Shown: in pieces, positions 1-8,175 of the stretch | Position numbering within the stretch: position 1 is the first letter of the stretch | Layout: each line of letters opens with the position of its first letter | Assembly (NCBI RefSeq): GCF_005217455.1 | Contig: NZ_SZPQ01000037.1 | Location: 1-48,325, forward strand | Origin: Martelella alba | Lineage (GTDB): Bacteria > Pseudomonadota > Gammaproteobacteria > Enterobacterales > Enterobacteriaceae | Length of the DNA stretch: 48,325 nucleotides | Direction of reading: 5' to 3' | Translations under genes and position numbers: made by a program | The notes under the pieces: model-generated | Told to the model about the DNA's origin: nothing | What the model saw: the letters and a program-made list of their open reading frames with translations, nothing else | Database searches by the model: none

Positions 1-24
1 GTGTTAGACATGTATCCAAGCCTA

Positions 25-41
25 TCTCTTAAGTTAAGAGA
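25..41. repeat. Inverted repeat downstream of PTS IIB gene
   Basis: TCTCTTAA and TTAAGAGA form a perfect 8-base inverted repeat around a single G. A one-base loop cannot close as drawn, so a real hairpin would open the inner A-T pairs. It lies in the roughly 100 non-coding bases after the IIB stop. There is no U-run on the minus side, so it is not a convincing terminator; it may also be a binding site. Confidence 0.4.
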
Positions 42-106
42 CTTCTACTGTCTGGTTTCGCAGGGGGCCTACTCAATAACGGCTTATCTAGCGTTAACAC
101 TGTGCA

Positions 107-385
107 TTATTTAGCGTGCTCTTGAAAAAAAATGTGTAGTTTGCTTTCCAATTCATTAATATCCACAATATTACTTAATATCACCAATTGTTTTTCCGGC
201 ACCCTGGCGCTATAAGCAATGTCTTTGGCCATCACGAAAACATCGGCCGCGCCCGGAATGGCCGACGACAGATCGGAATGTTCCACCTCGGCTTCGATGG
301 ACATTTTTTTCAACACTTTTTTTATATTCATTTCCATCATTAAACTGCTGCCCAGTCCCGAACCGCAAATAGCCATGATTTTCAT
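107..385 (-). CDS. PTS system EIIB component, ascorbate/lactose-cellobiose type
   Basis: A 92-residue cytoplasmic phosphocarrier that would take phosphate from an EIIA protein and pass it to a sugar bound by an EIIC permease. The N-terminus shows the P-loop-like CGSGLGSS motif of small EIIB domains with the phospho-cysteine at Cys7, and its length is normal for the UlaB (SgaB)-like type. I start it at the ATG at 385 because AAGGGTGG lies just upstream; a GTG three codons earlier is possible. It follows the EIIA gene on the same strand after a 217-base gap. No EIIC gene lies inside the window, although an ATG on the minus strand at 9-11 could begin one. The substrate is unknown; ascorbate-like is suggested only by family resemblance. 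Confidence 0.82.
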   Translation of the reverse strand: MKIMAICGSGLGSSLMMEMNIKKVLKKMSIEAEVEHSDLSSAIPGAADVFVMAKDIAYSARVPEKQLVILSNIVDINELESKLHIFFQEHAK

Positions 386-508
386 GTCAACCACCCTTGA
401 TAAATTATTCCACGTTGAACTGCCTACCCTATTAGGACTGTTTTACTTGTCAATTTGGATCCGGACAATGCTTGGCATCCTCAGGTGTTGGATAATTCGG
501 TTGACCGT

Positions 509-578
509 GTTTGCTCACCCCGGTCGCAACGCCGTCTCTGCGTCTGGGCGTTTGCTCACTTGCCGTCGCGACGCCGCT
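509..578. repeat. Two imperfect direct repeats of about 29 bases
   Basis: GTTTGCTCAC occurs at 509-518 and again at 550-559, each followed by a similar GTCGC(A/G)ACGCCG segment, giving two copies 41 bases apart in the gap between the PTS IIA and IIB genes. Two copies with a 12-base interval are not a CRISPR array. They may be a short interspersed repeat or a duplicated regulatory segment. Confidence 0.45.
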
Positions 579-602
579 TGAATGATGCAAGTGTCGTTAA
601 CA

Positions 603-1070
603 TTATTTGCTCGTCTGGGGTTTGACGCTGCAACCGGCGATAGTCTGCGCTATCGCCGCAATCGTATCCGCTTGCCGTATCGCGTTCACCGCCTGTTCAT
701 CAGCAAACAATGCCGCCAGTTCGGCAATCAGTTTAACGTGGCTGTGTTTATCCGGCGCGGCCAGCATGACCAGCAGATAGACCGGGTCATTCTCGACGGA
801 ATGAAACACGACGCCCTGTTTGACGCATAACAGCGATAAGCCCAGCGCCAGCGCGCCGTCCTCCGGACGGGCATGCGGCATGGCGATACCTGGCGCCAAA
901 ACGTAATATGGCCCCAGTTCCCCGTGCCGGCGGTAGATGGCCGCCACATAACCGGCGCTGATGATTCCCCCGGTCAGGAGCGGTTGCGCAACCCGCGCCA
1001 CCGCCGCCTGCCAGTCCGCCACCCGATCTGCCAGTTGAATAGTCTTTTCGGTTAACCAGTCGTTTAGCAT
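603..1070 (-). CDS. PTS system EIIA component, mannitol/fructose/ascorbate type (EIIA-2)
   Basis: A 155-residue cytoplasmic EIIA protein that accepts phosphate from HPr and hands it to EIIB. The hallmark GIAMPHARPEDG motif places the phospho-histidine at His66. The downstream VVFHSVENDPV (second conserved His90) and LAAPDKHSH stretch are also typical of the EIIA-2 domain as in UlaC, FrwA and MtlA. The start ATG is preceded by GGAGG. It is probably the first gene of a PTS operon with the EIIB gene downstream. Two palindromic operators lie 211 to 258 bases upstream, suggesting control by the divergent LacI-type regulator. The sugar is unknown. The family call is secure; ascorbate-like specificity is inference. 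Confidence 0.88.
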   Translation of the reverse strand: MLNDWLTEKTIQLADRVADWQAAVARVAQPLLTGGIISAGYVAAIYRRHGELGPYYVLAPGIAMPHARPEDGALALGLSLLCVKQGVVFHSVENDPVYLLVMLAAPDKHSHVKLIAELAALFADEQAVNAIRQADTIAAIAQTIAGCSVKPQTSK

Positions 1071-1280
1071 GGCGCCTCCGGGATTGTTTGCCGGCGAATC
1101 GGGGTATCCGCATTATCGACACGCCCCGCGTTGCCGGCATACCGGCGACGCCCAAGCGCCGCCCGGGCATTACCGCGGATGGCATACCTTCCCCAAAACC
1201 CAGGATATTCGGTGAGAATCCATCCATTGACAGGGACTTTAATGAAGCCCACGCCCGCTAACTGTGATTTATCTCCCAAA

Positions 1281-1292
1281 GATAGCGCTATC
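1281..1292. promoter_or_regulatory. Putative LacI-family operator O1
   Basis: GATAGCGCTATC is a perfect 12-base palindrome with the central CG typical of LacI/GalR-family operators. It is repeated almost identically at 1315-1328, with centres 35 bases apart. It would overlap the -35 element of a possible minus-strand PTS promoter, a position suited to repression. Confidence 0.7.
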
Positions 1293-1314
1293 AAAGAGAG
1301 CAATGACCGTTTTG

Positions 1315-1328
1315 TGATAGCGCTATCA
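1315..1328. promoter_or_regulatory. Putative LacI-family operator O2
   Basis: TGATAGCGCTATCA is a perfect 14-base palindrome containing the whole O1 core. Two identical cores in the gap between a PTS operon and a LacI-type gene are what one expects of the local regulator's binding sites. The layout resembles GntR-type operators, which are also TGxTA-centred palindromes. Confidence 0.75.
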
Positions 1329-1643
1329 AAAACAAATGCCCCCCACTCTGTCGAGGTTAGAAGGGGTATATGCCTAAAGTTTGACGCGGGTTACACTAGG
1401 GACCGTTCCCATTAGGGTTGTTTCACTGGCTGTTTAAACCCGGTCCGCGCCCGACTTCTTCGCGTACCGCGTGCGCGCTGTGGTTTCTCCGCGCCAACCG
1501 GGTTCAGGCCGGCCGCCTGGATCATGCCTACGGGGGCGGAATTCAGGCAGCATTGCATCATTTGGCGTTATCGTTCGACGAACGGTTTATGTTGTGCTTG
1601 CGCCCGCCGGCGTCCCGGCGGGCGCCCATGGGTAGGATTGTGC

Positions 1644-2663
1644 ATGTCCATCATAAAAAAAAGACGCGGCACCGGCAGGGTCACTATCGCGGATGTGGCG
1701 CAGCTCGCCGGCGTGGGAACCATGACGGTTTCCCGGGCGCTGCGCAAACCGGAGCAAGTTTCGGATAAGCTGCGCGATAAAATCGACGCCGCTATCCAGG
1801 AATTAGGCTATTTACCCAATCTGGCGGCCAGCTCGCTGGCCTCGGCGTCGTCTTATACCATCGCCATGCTGGTGCCCAGTCTGCTGGAGCCGGGCTGCGC
1901 GGAGATGTTCGCCGGCCTGCAAAAGGTATTGCAACCGGCCGGCTATCAGATCATGCTGGCCGAGACCCGGCACAGTCCCGAGCGGGAGGGAAAACTGCTG
2001 GAGACCCTGCTGGCCTATAATCTGGCGGCGGCGGTACTGCTGAGTGTAGAGCACAGCGACGATACGCGCGGCTGGCTTGCCGGCGCCCATATTCCGGTCA
2101 TTGAAATCGGCGCGGTTCGCCAGGATCCGCTGGATATGAATATCGGCATCGATATTGCGCAGGCCATGGGTAAGCTCACCCAGACCGTCCTGGATAAAGG
2201 CTACCAGAACATCGGACTGCTGTGCGCCAACCAGGAACAGTGGCTGTTTCAGCAGTTCTTGCAGGGCTGGAACAAGACAATGCTGCGCAACCATATGTCG
2301 CCCCAGCGGGTACTGAATGCCGCGCTTCCGGCGACGTTTAGCACCGGCGCGCAGCAATTGCCCGAGCTGCTGCTGGCCTGGCCGGAGATGGATGCGTTGA
2401 TTTGCCTGTCCGACGAACTGGCCTGCGGCGTCCTGTACGAATGCCAGCGCCGACATATCAAGGTGCCGGAACAACTGGCGGTGGCCGGCTTTGGCAACAG
2501 CGATGTGAGCACGGTCTGTCAGCCGCCTTTAACCACCATAACGGTACCCCACCGGGAAATCGGCATTCTAGCCGGCGAAGCCTTACTGGCCCGGCTCAAC
2601 GACGAACCATGGCGACCGGTAGCCGCCGTTGCGGCCACCTTGTGCAAAAGGGCCAGTATTTGA
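1644..2663 (+). CDS. LacI/GalR-family transcriptional regulator (GntR-like)
   Basis: A 339-residue DNA-binding repressor of normal LacI-family length. Residues 14-35 form the helix-turn-helix (VTIADVAQLAGVGTMTVSRA), followed by the hinge with LGYLPNLAASSLAS, and then a periplasmic-binding-protein-like effector domain to the end. Overall it most resembles the gluconate repressor GntR. I start at 1644 because TAGGA lies six bases upstream and the family N-terminus fits; the frame stays open about 40 codons further upstream but that segment looks non-coding. It is divergent from the PTS genes, and the two palindromes between them are its likely operators. The effector is unknown, probably a sugar or sugar phosphate handled by the PTS. 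Confidence 0.9.
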   Translation: MSIIKKRRGTGRVTIADVAQLAGVGTMTVSRALRKPEQVSDKLRDKIDAAIQELGYLPNLAASSLASASSYTIAMLVPSLLEPGCAEMFAGLQKVLQPAGYQIMLAETRHSPEREGKLLETLLAYNLAAAVLLSVEHSDDTRGWLAGAHIPVIEIGAVRQDPLDMNIGIDIAQAMGKLTQTVLDKGYQNIGLLCANQEQWLFQQFLQGWNKTMLRNHMSPQRVLNAALPATFSTGAQQLPELLLAWPEMDALICLSDELACGVLYECQRRHIKVPEQLAVAGFGNSDVSTVCQPPLTTITVPHREIGILAGEALLARLNDEPWRPVAAVAATLCKRASI

Positions 2664-2756
2664 TGCCCCCTTGCCAGTCCATTGAACAAACGGACCCGCG
2701 CCGGTAAACCCGACGGGGAGCGCGTCCATGACCGTTAGCGCGGGAAGCGCGTTTAT

Positions 2757-2774
2757 GCTTGGCCCAAGCCAAGC
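2757..2774. repeat. Perfect hairpin between convergent genes
   Basis: GCTTGGC and GCCAAGC pair around CCAA in the 145-base gap between the LacI-type gene and yfcD, which converge. No U-run follows on either strand, so it is at best a weak bidirectional terminator. Confidence 0.4.
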
Positions 2775-2808
2775 CGGCCCTTATGGCGCGTATCGTCATA
2801 CCTCGCCG

Positions 2809-3372
2809 TTATTCGGCGGCGCGGTCATCCCCGGCGACGGCCGGTTTGCCATAGGAAAGCGAAGCGTTGCGGCTCATCCACAAGGACAGCGCTTTCAGCG
2901 AATCCGGGGTGAATTCGTCGCAACGGGCGGTGATGTCCTCGGGCCGCAGCCAGGTGACCTCTTCGACCTCTTCAGCCTGCAAGGCGAACGGGCCATGGCT
3001 GACGCAACTGAACAAGGCGCCCCACACCCGGCAATGCTCGTTTTCGAAATAAAACATACCGTGATCGGCAAACGGCACGCCGGCGATGCCGAGTTCTTCC
3101 TCCGCTTCGCGACGGGCCGATTCCAGCATGTTTTCGCCGCTTTGCACCACGCCGCCGGCGGTGGCGTCCAGATAGCCGGGGTAGAAATCTTTGTTGGCGG
3201 TACGGCGCTGTACCAGAATATTCCCCATACCATCATGGACCACGATATAGCTGGCGCGATGCCTTAGCCGCTCGGCACGCATCTGCTGACGGGTGGCCTG
3301 GGCGATGACATCGTTATTCTCGCTGACAATATCCACCCATTCCGTCACCGCGGTCTGAATCTCTTGCACCAT
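2809..3372 (-). CDS. yfcD: Nudix hydrolase YfcD
   Basis: A 187-residue Nudix-fold hydrolase, close in sequence to E. coli YfcD along its length (for example [21 protein letters not shown] and [13 protein letters not shown]). The Nudix box runs from Gly74 to Ile96 and keeps the full G-x5-E-x7-REUxEExGU pattern that binds the catalytic metal. Such enzymes split nucleoside-diphosphate-linked compounds. The domain is also related to isopentenyl-diphosphate isomerase, but the physiological substrate of YfcD is not established. ATG at 3372 has AGGGA eight bases upstream. It lies downstream of yfcE on the same strand as in E. coli. Confidence 0.93.
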   Translation of the reverse strand: MVQEIQTAVTEWVDIVSENNDVIAQATRQQMRAERLRHRASYIVVHDGMGNILVQRRTANKDFYPGYLDATAGGVVQSGENMLESARREAEEELGIAGVPFADHGMFYFENEHCRVWGALFSCVSHGPFALQAEEVEEVTWLRPEDITARCDEFTPDSLKALSLWMSRNASLSYGKPAVAGDDRAAE

Positions 3373-3392
3373 CTGTCGAATCCCTTGTTAGA

Positions 3393-3407
3393 AGACGCTG
3401 AGCGTCT
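3393..3407. repeat. Short inverted repeat upstream of yfcD
   Basis: AGACGCT and AGCGTCT form a perfect 7-base inverted repeat around one base, about 20 bases upstream of the yfcD start. It sits in the yfcE-yfcD gap without a following U-run; it could be a binding site or a leader structure. Confidence 0.35.
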
Positions 3408-3458
3408 CGAACCTATTAATGTAAAAAATGAAAAATTTTAGCCAAGGTTTGACATAAA

Positions 3459-4010
3459 TTAGTGGTTAATCGTGACTTCTGCAATAGTTTCAGATGACAC
3501 CAGTGAAACGACCCGCAAGGTATTCTGTTCAAGGATGCCATAGCTGGGGGCGAAGCCCCCTTTAGGCATACTGACCGAGCCGGGATTGAAACAAATAATA
3601 TCATCCAGCCGCTCGGCCTGAGGAATATGGGTATGGCCATAGGCCAGGATATCGCCGGGGCGCAGAGGCGGTCGCGCCGTGGGAGAATAGAGGTGTCCGT
3701 GGGTCAAAAACAGACGGGACCGTTCCAGCAGCACCTGTTGCCAGGGCGCCGTTATGGGAAAGGACAGCATCATCTGATCGACTTCGCTGTCGCAGTTGCC
3801 GCGTACCGCGATAATGCGATCGGCACAGGCGTTCAACGCCGCCGCCACTTCCGCCGGCCGATATTCCGCCGGCAAGGGATTGCGCGGGCCATGATAAAGC
3901 AAATCACCGAGCAGGATAAGCCAGTCGGCCCCGCAGCGGTCGAACAGGGACAGGATTTGCCTGGCGGCCGTCAGGGAACCGTGAATATCGGAAGCCATCA
4001 GCAACTTCAT
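3459..4010 (-). CDS. yfcE: Phosphodiesterase YfcE (calcineurin-like)
   Basis: A 183-residue cytoplasmic metallophosphoesterase. All metal-binding motifs of the calcineurin-like fold are visible: DIH (Asp8, His10), GDLLYHG (Asp36), GNCD (Asn72), LTHGH (His104, His106) and YGHTH (His126, His128). E. coli YfcE cleaves artificial phosphodiesters with manganese; the natural substrate is unknown. I chose the ATG at 4010 because it begins the conserved MKLLMASDIHG and has AGGA upstream; an upstream ATG would add seven residues. It precedes yfcD on the same strand, as in E. coli. Confidence 0.94.
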   Translation of the reverse strand: MKLLMASDIHGSLTAARQILSLFDRCGADWLILLGDLLYHGPRNPLPAEYRPAEVAAALNACADRIIAVRGNCDSEVDQMMLSFPITAPWQQVLLERSRLFLTHGHLYSPTARPPLRPGDILAYGHTHIPQAERLDDIICFNPGSVSMPKGGFAPSYGILEQNTLRVVSLVSSETIAEVTINH

Positions 4011-4194
4011 CGCTTTTTCCTCGTAAAGCACGTCAATGTCTTAAGCTTAACAAACTTCCCCGCGCGGGTAACCCGTCTATACTCGTCATACTTCACGTTG
4101 CCTCTTTGTTGGCGGCGCGCGCGGCCAACAATGCTATCGCTTGAAAGACGACGGGTATACAGTGATAGAAACATTGCCAGCTATAGGAAGAAAC

Positions 4195-4821
4195 ATGATC
4201 GATCTCTATTACGCGCCAACCCCTAACGGGCGCAAAATTATGCTCTTTTTGGAAGAAACCGGCCTGCCCTACCGGCTCTGTCCCGTGAATATTTCGGCCA
4301 ATGAACAGTTTGCCCCGGCCTTTCTGGCCATCTCGCCCAACAACAAGATTCCGGCTATCGTTGATCATTCGCCGGCGGATGGCGGTGCGCCGCTGAGTTT
4401 GTTTGAATCGGGCGCCATCTTGCTTTATTTGGCGGAAAAAACCGGTAAATTGCTTTCCCGCGACTGGCGCGAACGCCAGGCCACATTGCAATGGCTGTTT
4501 TGGCAGGTGGCCGGATTTGGCCCTATGCTGGGGCAGAACCACCATTTTAACCATTTTGCGCCTAAGCCGGTACCTTATGCCATGGAACGCTTCCAGCGGG
4601 AAACCGTGCGGCTGTACGGCGTACTGGATCGGGAATTGCAACAGCATGAATACCTGGGCGGCGACCAGTACAGCATTGCCGACATCGCCACTTACCCATG
4701 GGCCGCGGCGCATGAACGGCAACGGGTCGATTTGACCGATTATCCGGCGGTGGGACGTTGGCTGGCCCTGATCGGGGATCGTCCGGCGGTGCGACGCGTC
4801 TACCCTCCGGCGGCAGAATAA
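4195..4821 (+). CDS. yfcG: Disulfide-bond oxidoreductase YfcG (Nu-class glutathione transferase)
   Basis: A 208-residue cytoplasmic glutathione S-transferase-fold protein. E. coli YfcG binds two glutathione molecules and reduces disulfides such as 2-hydroxyethyl disulfide. The N-terminal thioredoxin-like domain shows APTPNG near residue 11, SPNNKIPAIVDH and the glutathione-contact ESGAILLYLAEKTG. The C-terminal helical domain has WLFWQV.GFGPMLGQNHHFNH, nearly identical to E. coli. The ATG at 4195 has AGGAAG upstream. The related gene yfcF, beside it in E. coli, is absent here. Confidence 0.95.
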   Translation: MIDLYYAPTPNGRKIMLFLEETGLPYRLCPVNISANEQFAPAFLAISPNNKIPAIVDHSPADGGAPLSLFESGAILLYLAEKTGKLLSRDWRERQATLQWLFWQVAGFGPMLGQNHHFNHFAPKPVPYAMERFQRETVRLYGVLDRELQQHEYLGGDQYSIADIATYPWAAAHERQRVDLTDYPAVGRWLALIGDRPAVRRVYPPAAE

Positions 4822-4996
4822 CGACTTGTTTGTCGCCGGTATGAGGGAGGCCTTTTTTCGGGCGGCATTTTTTTCCTGATGGGCAACAAGAGATTCTCAA
4901 TGAATACAGCCGCCTCACTTATTTCCGCCGCGTTATGACCTATCATTGAACAATGAACGGCCCATAGCCGCGGCGGGTGGAAAGCGAGGGAAAACT

Positions 4997-5899
4997 ATGA
5001 AGATTTTGGTTACCGGCGGTACCGGACTGATAGGTCGGCATCTGATTGCCCGGCTATTGGCGCTGTCTCATGAAATCACGGTGTTGACCCGCGATCCCCA
5101 ACGCGCGCATCAGAAACTGGGCGGCACGATTACGACGTTGAGCTCGCTTTCCTCGTGCGCCGCCCTGGATGGTATTGACGCGGTCATCAATCTGGCCGGC
5201 GAACCCATCGCGGATAGGCGCTGGACGCCGGAGCACAAGGAACTGCTGTGCCAGAGTCGCTGGAATATCACCGAACAGCTTAGTCGCCTCATCCGGCAAA
5301 GCAATCGGCCGCCAGCGGTCTTTATCTCCGGTTCCGCCACCGGATATTACGGTGATCAGGGGCAGCATCTGGTTACCGAGGATGAAACCCCGGTGGACGA
5401 TTTCGCCCATCAGTTATGTCAGCGCTGGGAAGATTTGGCATTGGCGGCCGCCAGCGATCACACCCGGGTATGCCTATCGCGTACCGGAATCGTCATGGCG
5501 GCCGACGGCGGAATGCTGCAAAAGGTTTTGCCGCTGTATAAGCTCGGTTTGGGCGGTCCCATTGGCGACGGGCGGCAATTCCTGCCCTGGATTCATGTGG
5601 ACGATATGGTGAATGCCCTGCTATACCTGTTGACCACCGACAATTTACGCGGGCCGTTCAATATGACGGCCCCTTATCCGGTACATAATGAGCAATTCGC
5701 GGCACTTCTCGGTGAAGTGTTGTTCCGCCCGGCGATGATGCGGGTACCGGCCAGAGCGGTGAAAATTATGCTCGGCGAAGGCGCTGACCTGCTGCTGGGC
5801 GGCCAGCGCGCGGTGCCCAAACGCCTGGAAGAGGCCGGTTTTACCTTCCGCTATAGCGATCTTAAAGATGCCTTGACCGATATTGTCGCCTCTGCCTGA
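4997..5899 (+). CDS. yfcH: Epimerase-like protein YfcH (atypical SDR, DUF1731)
   Basis: A 300-residue protein of the NAD-dependent epimerase/dehydratase family, matching the roughly 297-residue E. coli YfcH. The dinucleotide-binding GGTGLIG motif is at residues 7-13, with [12 protein letters not shown] further in and a C-terminal DUF1731 segment. The reaction is unknown. Start ATG 4997 has GAGGG upstream; a TTG 17 codons earlier is less likely. In E. coli folX lies just upstream; the 175-base gap here holds no such gene. Downstream yfcH converges on hisP with only six bases between the stops. Confidence 0.92.
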   Translation: MKILVTGGTGLIGRHLIARLLALSHEITVLTRDPQRAHQKLGGTITTLSSLSSCAALDGIDAVINLAGEPIADRRWTPEHKELLCQSRWNITEQLSRLIRQSNRPPAVFISGSATGYYGDQGQHLVTEDETPVDDFAHQLCQRWEDLALAAASDHTRVCLSRTGIVMAADGGMLQKVLPLYKLGLGGPIGDGRQFLPWIHVDDMVNALLYLLTTDNLRGPFNMTAPYPVHNEQFAALLGEVLFRPAMMRVPARAVKIMLGEGADLLLGGQRAVPKRLEEAGFTFRYSDLKDALTDIVASA

Positions 5900-5905
5900 C
5901 CGGGG

Positions 5906-6679
5906 TTATTTCAACGCGCCGGACAAAAACTGCTGCAAGCGGGGACTCTTGGGGTTGCCGAAGACTTCGGCCGGCGTGCCTTCCTCCTCGATGACACCCT
6001 GATGAAGGAAGATCACATGGCTGGAGACGTGGCGGGCGAATTCCATTTCGTGCGTGACCACCACCATGGTTTTCCCTTCTTCCGCCAGTTTTTGCATGAT
6101 CCGCAGGACTTCGCCCACCAATTCCGGATCCAGCGCCGAGGTGGGTTCGTCGAACAGCAGCACTTCCGGTTCCATCGCCAGCGCGCGGGCAATGGATACC
6201 CGCTGTTGCTGGCCGCCGGAGAGATTGACGGGGTACTTGGCCCGGGCGCGTTCGTCGATGCCGACCTTGTCCAGATAATATACCGCCCGCTCGCGGGCTT
6301 CGGTTTTGCTGAGGCCCAGTACCTGCACCGGCGCTTCCATGACGTTTTCCAACACCGTCATGTGGCTCCACAGGTTGAAATGCTGGAATACCATGGTCAG
6401 CCGGGTACGCAGCAACTGTAGCTGCTTTTTATCAAACACTTTTAATTGCCCATCGCGATCGCGCACCATGTGAATTTCCACATTGTTGACGCTAATGGAG
6501 CCTTCGCTGGGTTTTTCCAGAAAATTGATGCAACGCAGAAAGGTGCTTTTGCCGGACCCCGATGACCCGATAATACTGATGACATCCCCTGCCCGCGCTT
6601 CCAGAGAAACCCCTTTTAGCACTTCGAGGTCTCCGTAACGTTTGTGCAATTCCTGAATCAATAATTTTGTCTCTTGCAT
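5906..6679 (-). CDS. hisP: Histidine/basic amino-acid ABC transporter ATPase HisP
   Basis: A 257-residue ATP-binding subunit, exactly the length of E. coli HisP. It energises import of histidine delivered by HisJ through the HisQ-HisM pore. Visible motifs are Walker [10 protein letters not shown] (38-46), the Q-loop around Gln99, the signature LSGGQQQRV (153-161) and Walker B VLLFDEP (173-179). I start at the ATG at 6679, giving the family N-terminus; the frame extends upstream into hisM. It is the last gene of hisJQMP, 31 bases after hisM. Confidence 0.97.
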   Translation of the reverse strand: MQETKLLIQELHKRYGDLEVLKGVSLEARAGDVISIIGSSGSGKSTFLRCINFLEKPSEGSISVNNVEIHMVRDRDGQLKVFDKKQLQLLRTRLTMVFQHFNLWSHMTVLENVMEAPVQVLGLSKTEARERAVYYLDKVGIDERARAKYPVNLSGGQQQRVSIARALAMEPEVLLFDEPTSALDPELVGEVLRIMQKLAEEGKTMVVVTHEMEFARHVSSHVIFLHQGVIEEEGTPAEVFGNPKSPRLQQFLSGALK

Positions 6680-6710
6680 AGCGTTAACCTGTTGTATGCG
6701 CCTGGCGGGA

Positions 6711-7418
6711 TCACTGCGGTTTGACATGCCGCAACCAGCGTTTCTCAGCTTGCCTGAACAAGCTTATCAGCACAAAAGAGACCACCAGATAGATGATTGC
6801 GGCGATGCCGAAGGCATAAAACGGCTGATAGGTGGCCGCATTGATATCGCGGGCGATTTTCAGCACGTCCGGCACGGTGGCGGTAAAGGCCAGCGCCGTG
6901 GAATGCAGCATCAGAATCACTTCGTTACTGTAGGCCGGCAGCGCAATGCGCAAGGCCGACGGCAGAATAATGCAGCGATAGAGCTTGAACCGGTTGAAGC
7001 CATACGCGCGCGCGGCCTCGATTTCGCCATGGGGCACCGAACGGATGGCGCCGGCGAAAATTTCCGTGGTGTAGGCGCAGGTGTTCAGTGTGAGCGCCAA
7101 TACGGTGCAATTCATGCCGCTGCGGAAAAAAGCGTTTAGCAAATCGTTGCCCCGGATAATTTCCAGGCTGTAGACGCCGGAATAAAATACCAGCAACTGC
7201 ACGTACAGCGGCGTGCCGCGAAAAATGTAGGTGAACAGCCAGACCGGATAGCTGACCCAAGGCAAGGACGATACCCGCGCCACCGCGAGGAGGACCGCCA
7301 GAACGCCGCCCATCGCCACCGACGAGACCAGCAGCCACAAGGTAATGGCCAGTCCGGTGAAACGATAACCATCGCTCCATAGTAATGCATGGCCGTACTG
7401 CTGAAGAAGTTCAATCAT
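6711..7418 (-). CDS. hisM: Histidine ABC transporter permease HisM
   Basis: A 235-residue inner-membrane permease with several hydrophobic segments and the conserved cytoplasmic EAA loop ([20 protein letters not shown]) that contacts HisP. It pairs with HisQ to form the channel. Its ATG overlaps the hisQ stop by four bases (ATGA), showing translational coupling. Length and sequence fit E. coli HisM (238 residues). Confidence 0.97.
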   Translation of the reverse strand: MIELLQQYGHALLWSDGYRFTGLAITLWLLVSSVAMGGVLAVLLAVARVSSLPWVSYPVWLFTYIFRGTPLYVQLLVFYSGVYSLEIIRGNDLLNAFFRSGMNCTVLALTLNTCAYTTEIFAGAIRSVPHGEIEAARAYGFNRFKLYRCIILPSALRIALPAYSNEVILMLHSTALAFTATVPDVLKIARDINAATYQPFYAFGIAAIIYLVVSFVLISLFRQAEKRWLRHVKPQ

Positions 7419-8101
7419 AACTCGGCCTTTTTAACACCCAACGAGTAACGCCGTGTCAGCCATAACAGCACGCCGTTGGACACCGTGGTGAAAATCAGAT
7501 ACACCACGCCGGCCACAATGGCGAAATAGAATGGATGGTAAGTGCCCTTCCCGGCCAATTGCGTGGCTTTGACCACATCTTCAAGACCCAGCAGCGAGAC
7601 CAGCGCGGTGGCCTTGAGGATGACCTGCCAATTGTTGCCGATACCGGGCAAGGCGAAACGCATCATGGCGGGGAACAGGATCCGGCGGAAAACCTGGCCG
7701 CCGGACAATCCGAAAGCGACCGCCGCTTCGATTTGCCCTTTCGGCACCGCCAGAAAAGCACCGCGAAAAGTTTCGGTGAAATAGGCGCCGTAGATAAATC
7801 CCAGCGTGATCATGCCGGCGCCCATCGGGTCGATGTCGATTTGATCCATGCCCAAGGCTTCAGTGACATTATTGAGCGCGATTTGCAAGCCATAGAATAT
7901 CAGCAGCATCAGCACCAGATCGGGCACGCCGCGAATAAGCGTGGTGTAGCCATTGAAAGCGGCCGCCAAGGGGCGGTTGCGGGAAAGCTTCGCACCGGCG
8001 CCTATCAGGCCTATCGCCACCGAGAGCAATACCGACCCCACTGCCAACTCCAGTGTGACCAGGGCGCCATTGAAAATCAGTTGTGCGTAACCGTAGAACA
8101 T
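7415..8101 (-). CDS. hisQ: Histidine ABC transporter permease HisQ
   Basis: A 228-residue inner-membrane permease, the same length as E. coli HisQ, with multiple membrane spans and the EAA loop (GQIEAAVAFGLSGGQVFRRI). I start it at ATG 8101 (MFYGYAQLIFNGA), the family start; upstream in-frame codons belong to the hisJ-hisQ gap. It couples to hisM by a four-base overlap. A hairpin precedes it (8137-8161) and probably sets its level relative to hisJ. Confidence 0.97.
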   Translation of the reverse strand: MFYGYAQLIFNGALVTLELAVGSVLLSVAIGLIGAGAKLSRNRPLAAAFNGYTTLIRGVPDLVLMLLIFYGLQIALNNVTEALGMDQIDIDPMGAGMITLGFIYGAYFTETFRGAFLAVPKGQIEAAVAFGLSGGQVFRRILFPAMMRFALPGIGNNWQVILKATALVSLLGLEDVVKATQLAGKGTYHPFYFAIVAGVVYLIFTTVSNGVLLWLTRRYSLGVKKAEL

Positions 8102-8136
8102 CAGCCTATCCTGTCCTGGCGGAGGATATTGGAACC

Positions 8137-8161
8137 TGTCCGCCCGCAACGCGGACGGACA
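8137..8161 (-). ncRNA. Intercistronic hairpin between hisJ and hisQ
   Basis: On the minus-strand transcript TGTCCG pairs with CGGACA and an inner CCGC pairs with GCGG, giving a long interrupted GC-rich stem 14 bases after the hisJ stop. In enteric bacteria the hisJ-hisQ gap also carries stable structures that keep the binding protein more abundant than the membrane subunits; the same role is inferred here. Confidence 0.55.
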
Positions 8162-8175
8162 CAAGAATGACAGGA

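Larger units (their letters stand above)
1071..1643. other. Divergent intergenic region between PTS and lacI-type gene
   Basis: This 573-base gap separates the PTS EIIA gene and the divergent LacI-family gene. It contains two palindromic operators (1281-1292 and 1315-1328). On the minus strand a possible promoter overlaps the first operator: TTGATA (1289-1294), a 17-base spacer, then TAAATC (1266-1271); the -10 match is weak. Open frames crossing the gap lack plausible ribosome sites or family resemblance, and I see no gene here. Confidence 0.6.

Noticed and set aside
1-106. attC-like site at the left edge (GTGTTA at 1-6 and TAACAC at 95-100).
   Set aside because: The half-sites do not meet the RYYYAAC/GTTRRRY pattern and no integron cassette is present.
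509-578. CRISPR-like repeats.
   Set aside because: Only two imperfect copies, a 12-base interval, and no cas genes.
1524-1643. Longer start for the LacI-type gene, adding 40 residues.
   Set aside because: The extra sequence is Cys/Arg-rich without family resemblance; ATG 1644 has a proper ribosome site.
2757-2774. Terminator between the LacI-type gene and yfcD.
   Set aside because: Good stem but no U-run on either strand; listed only as a hairpin.
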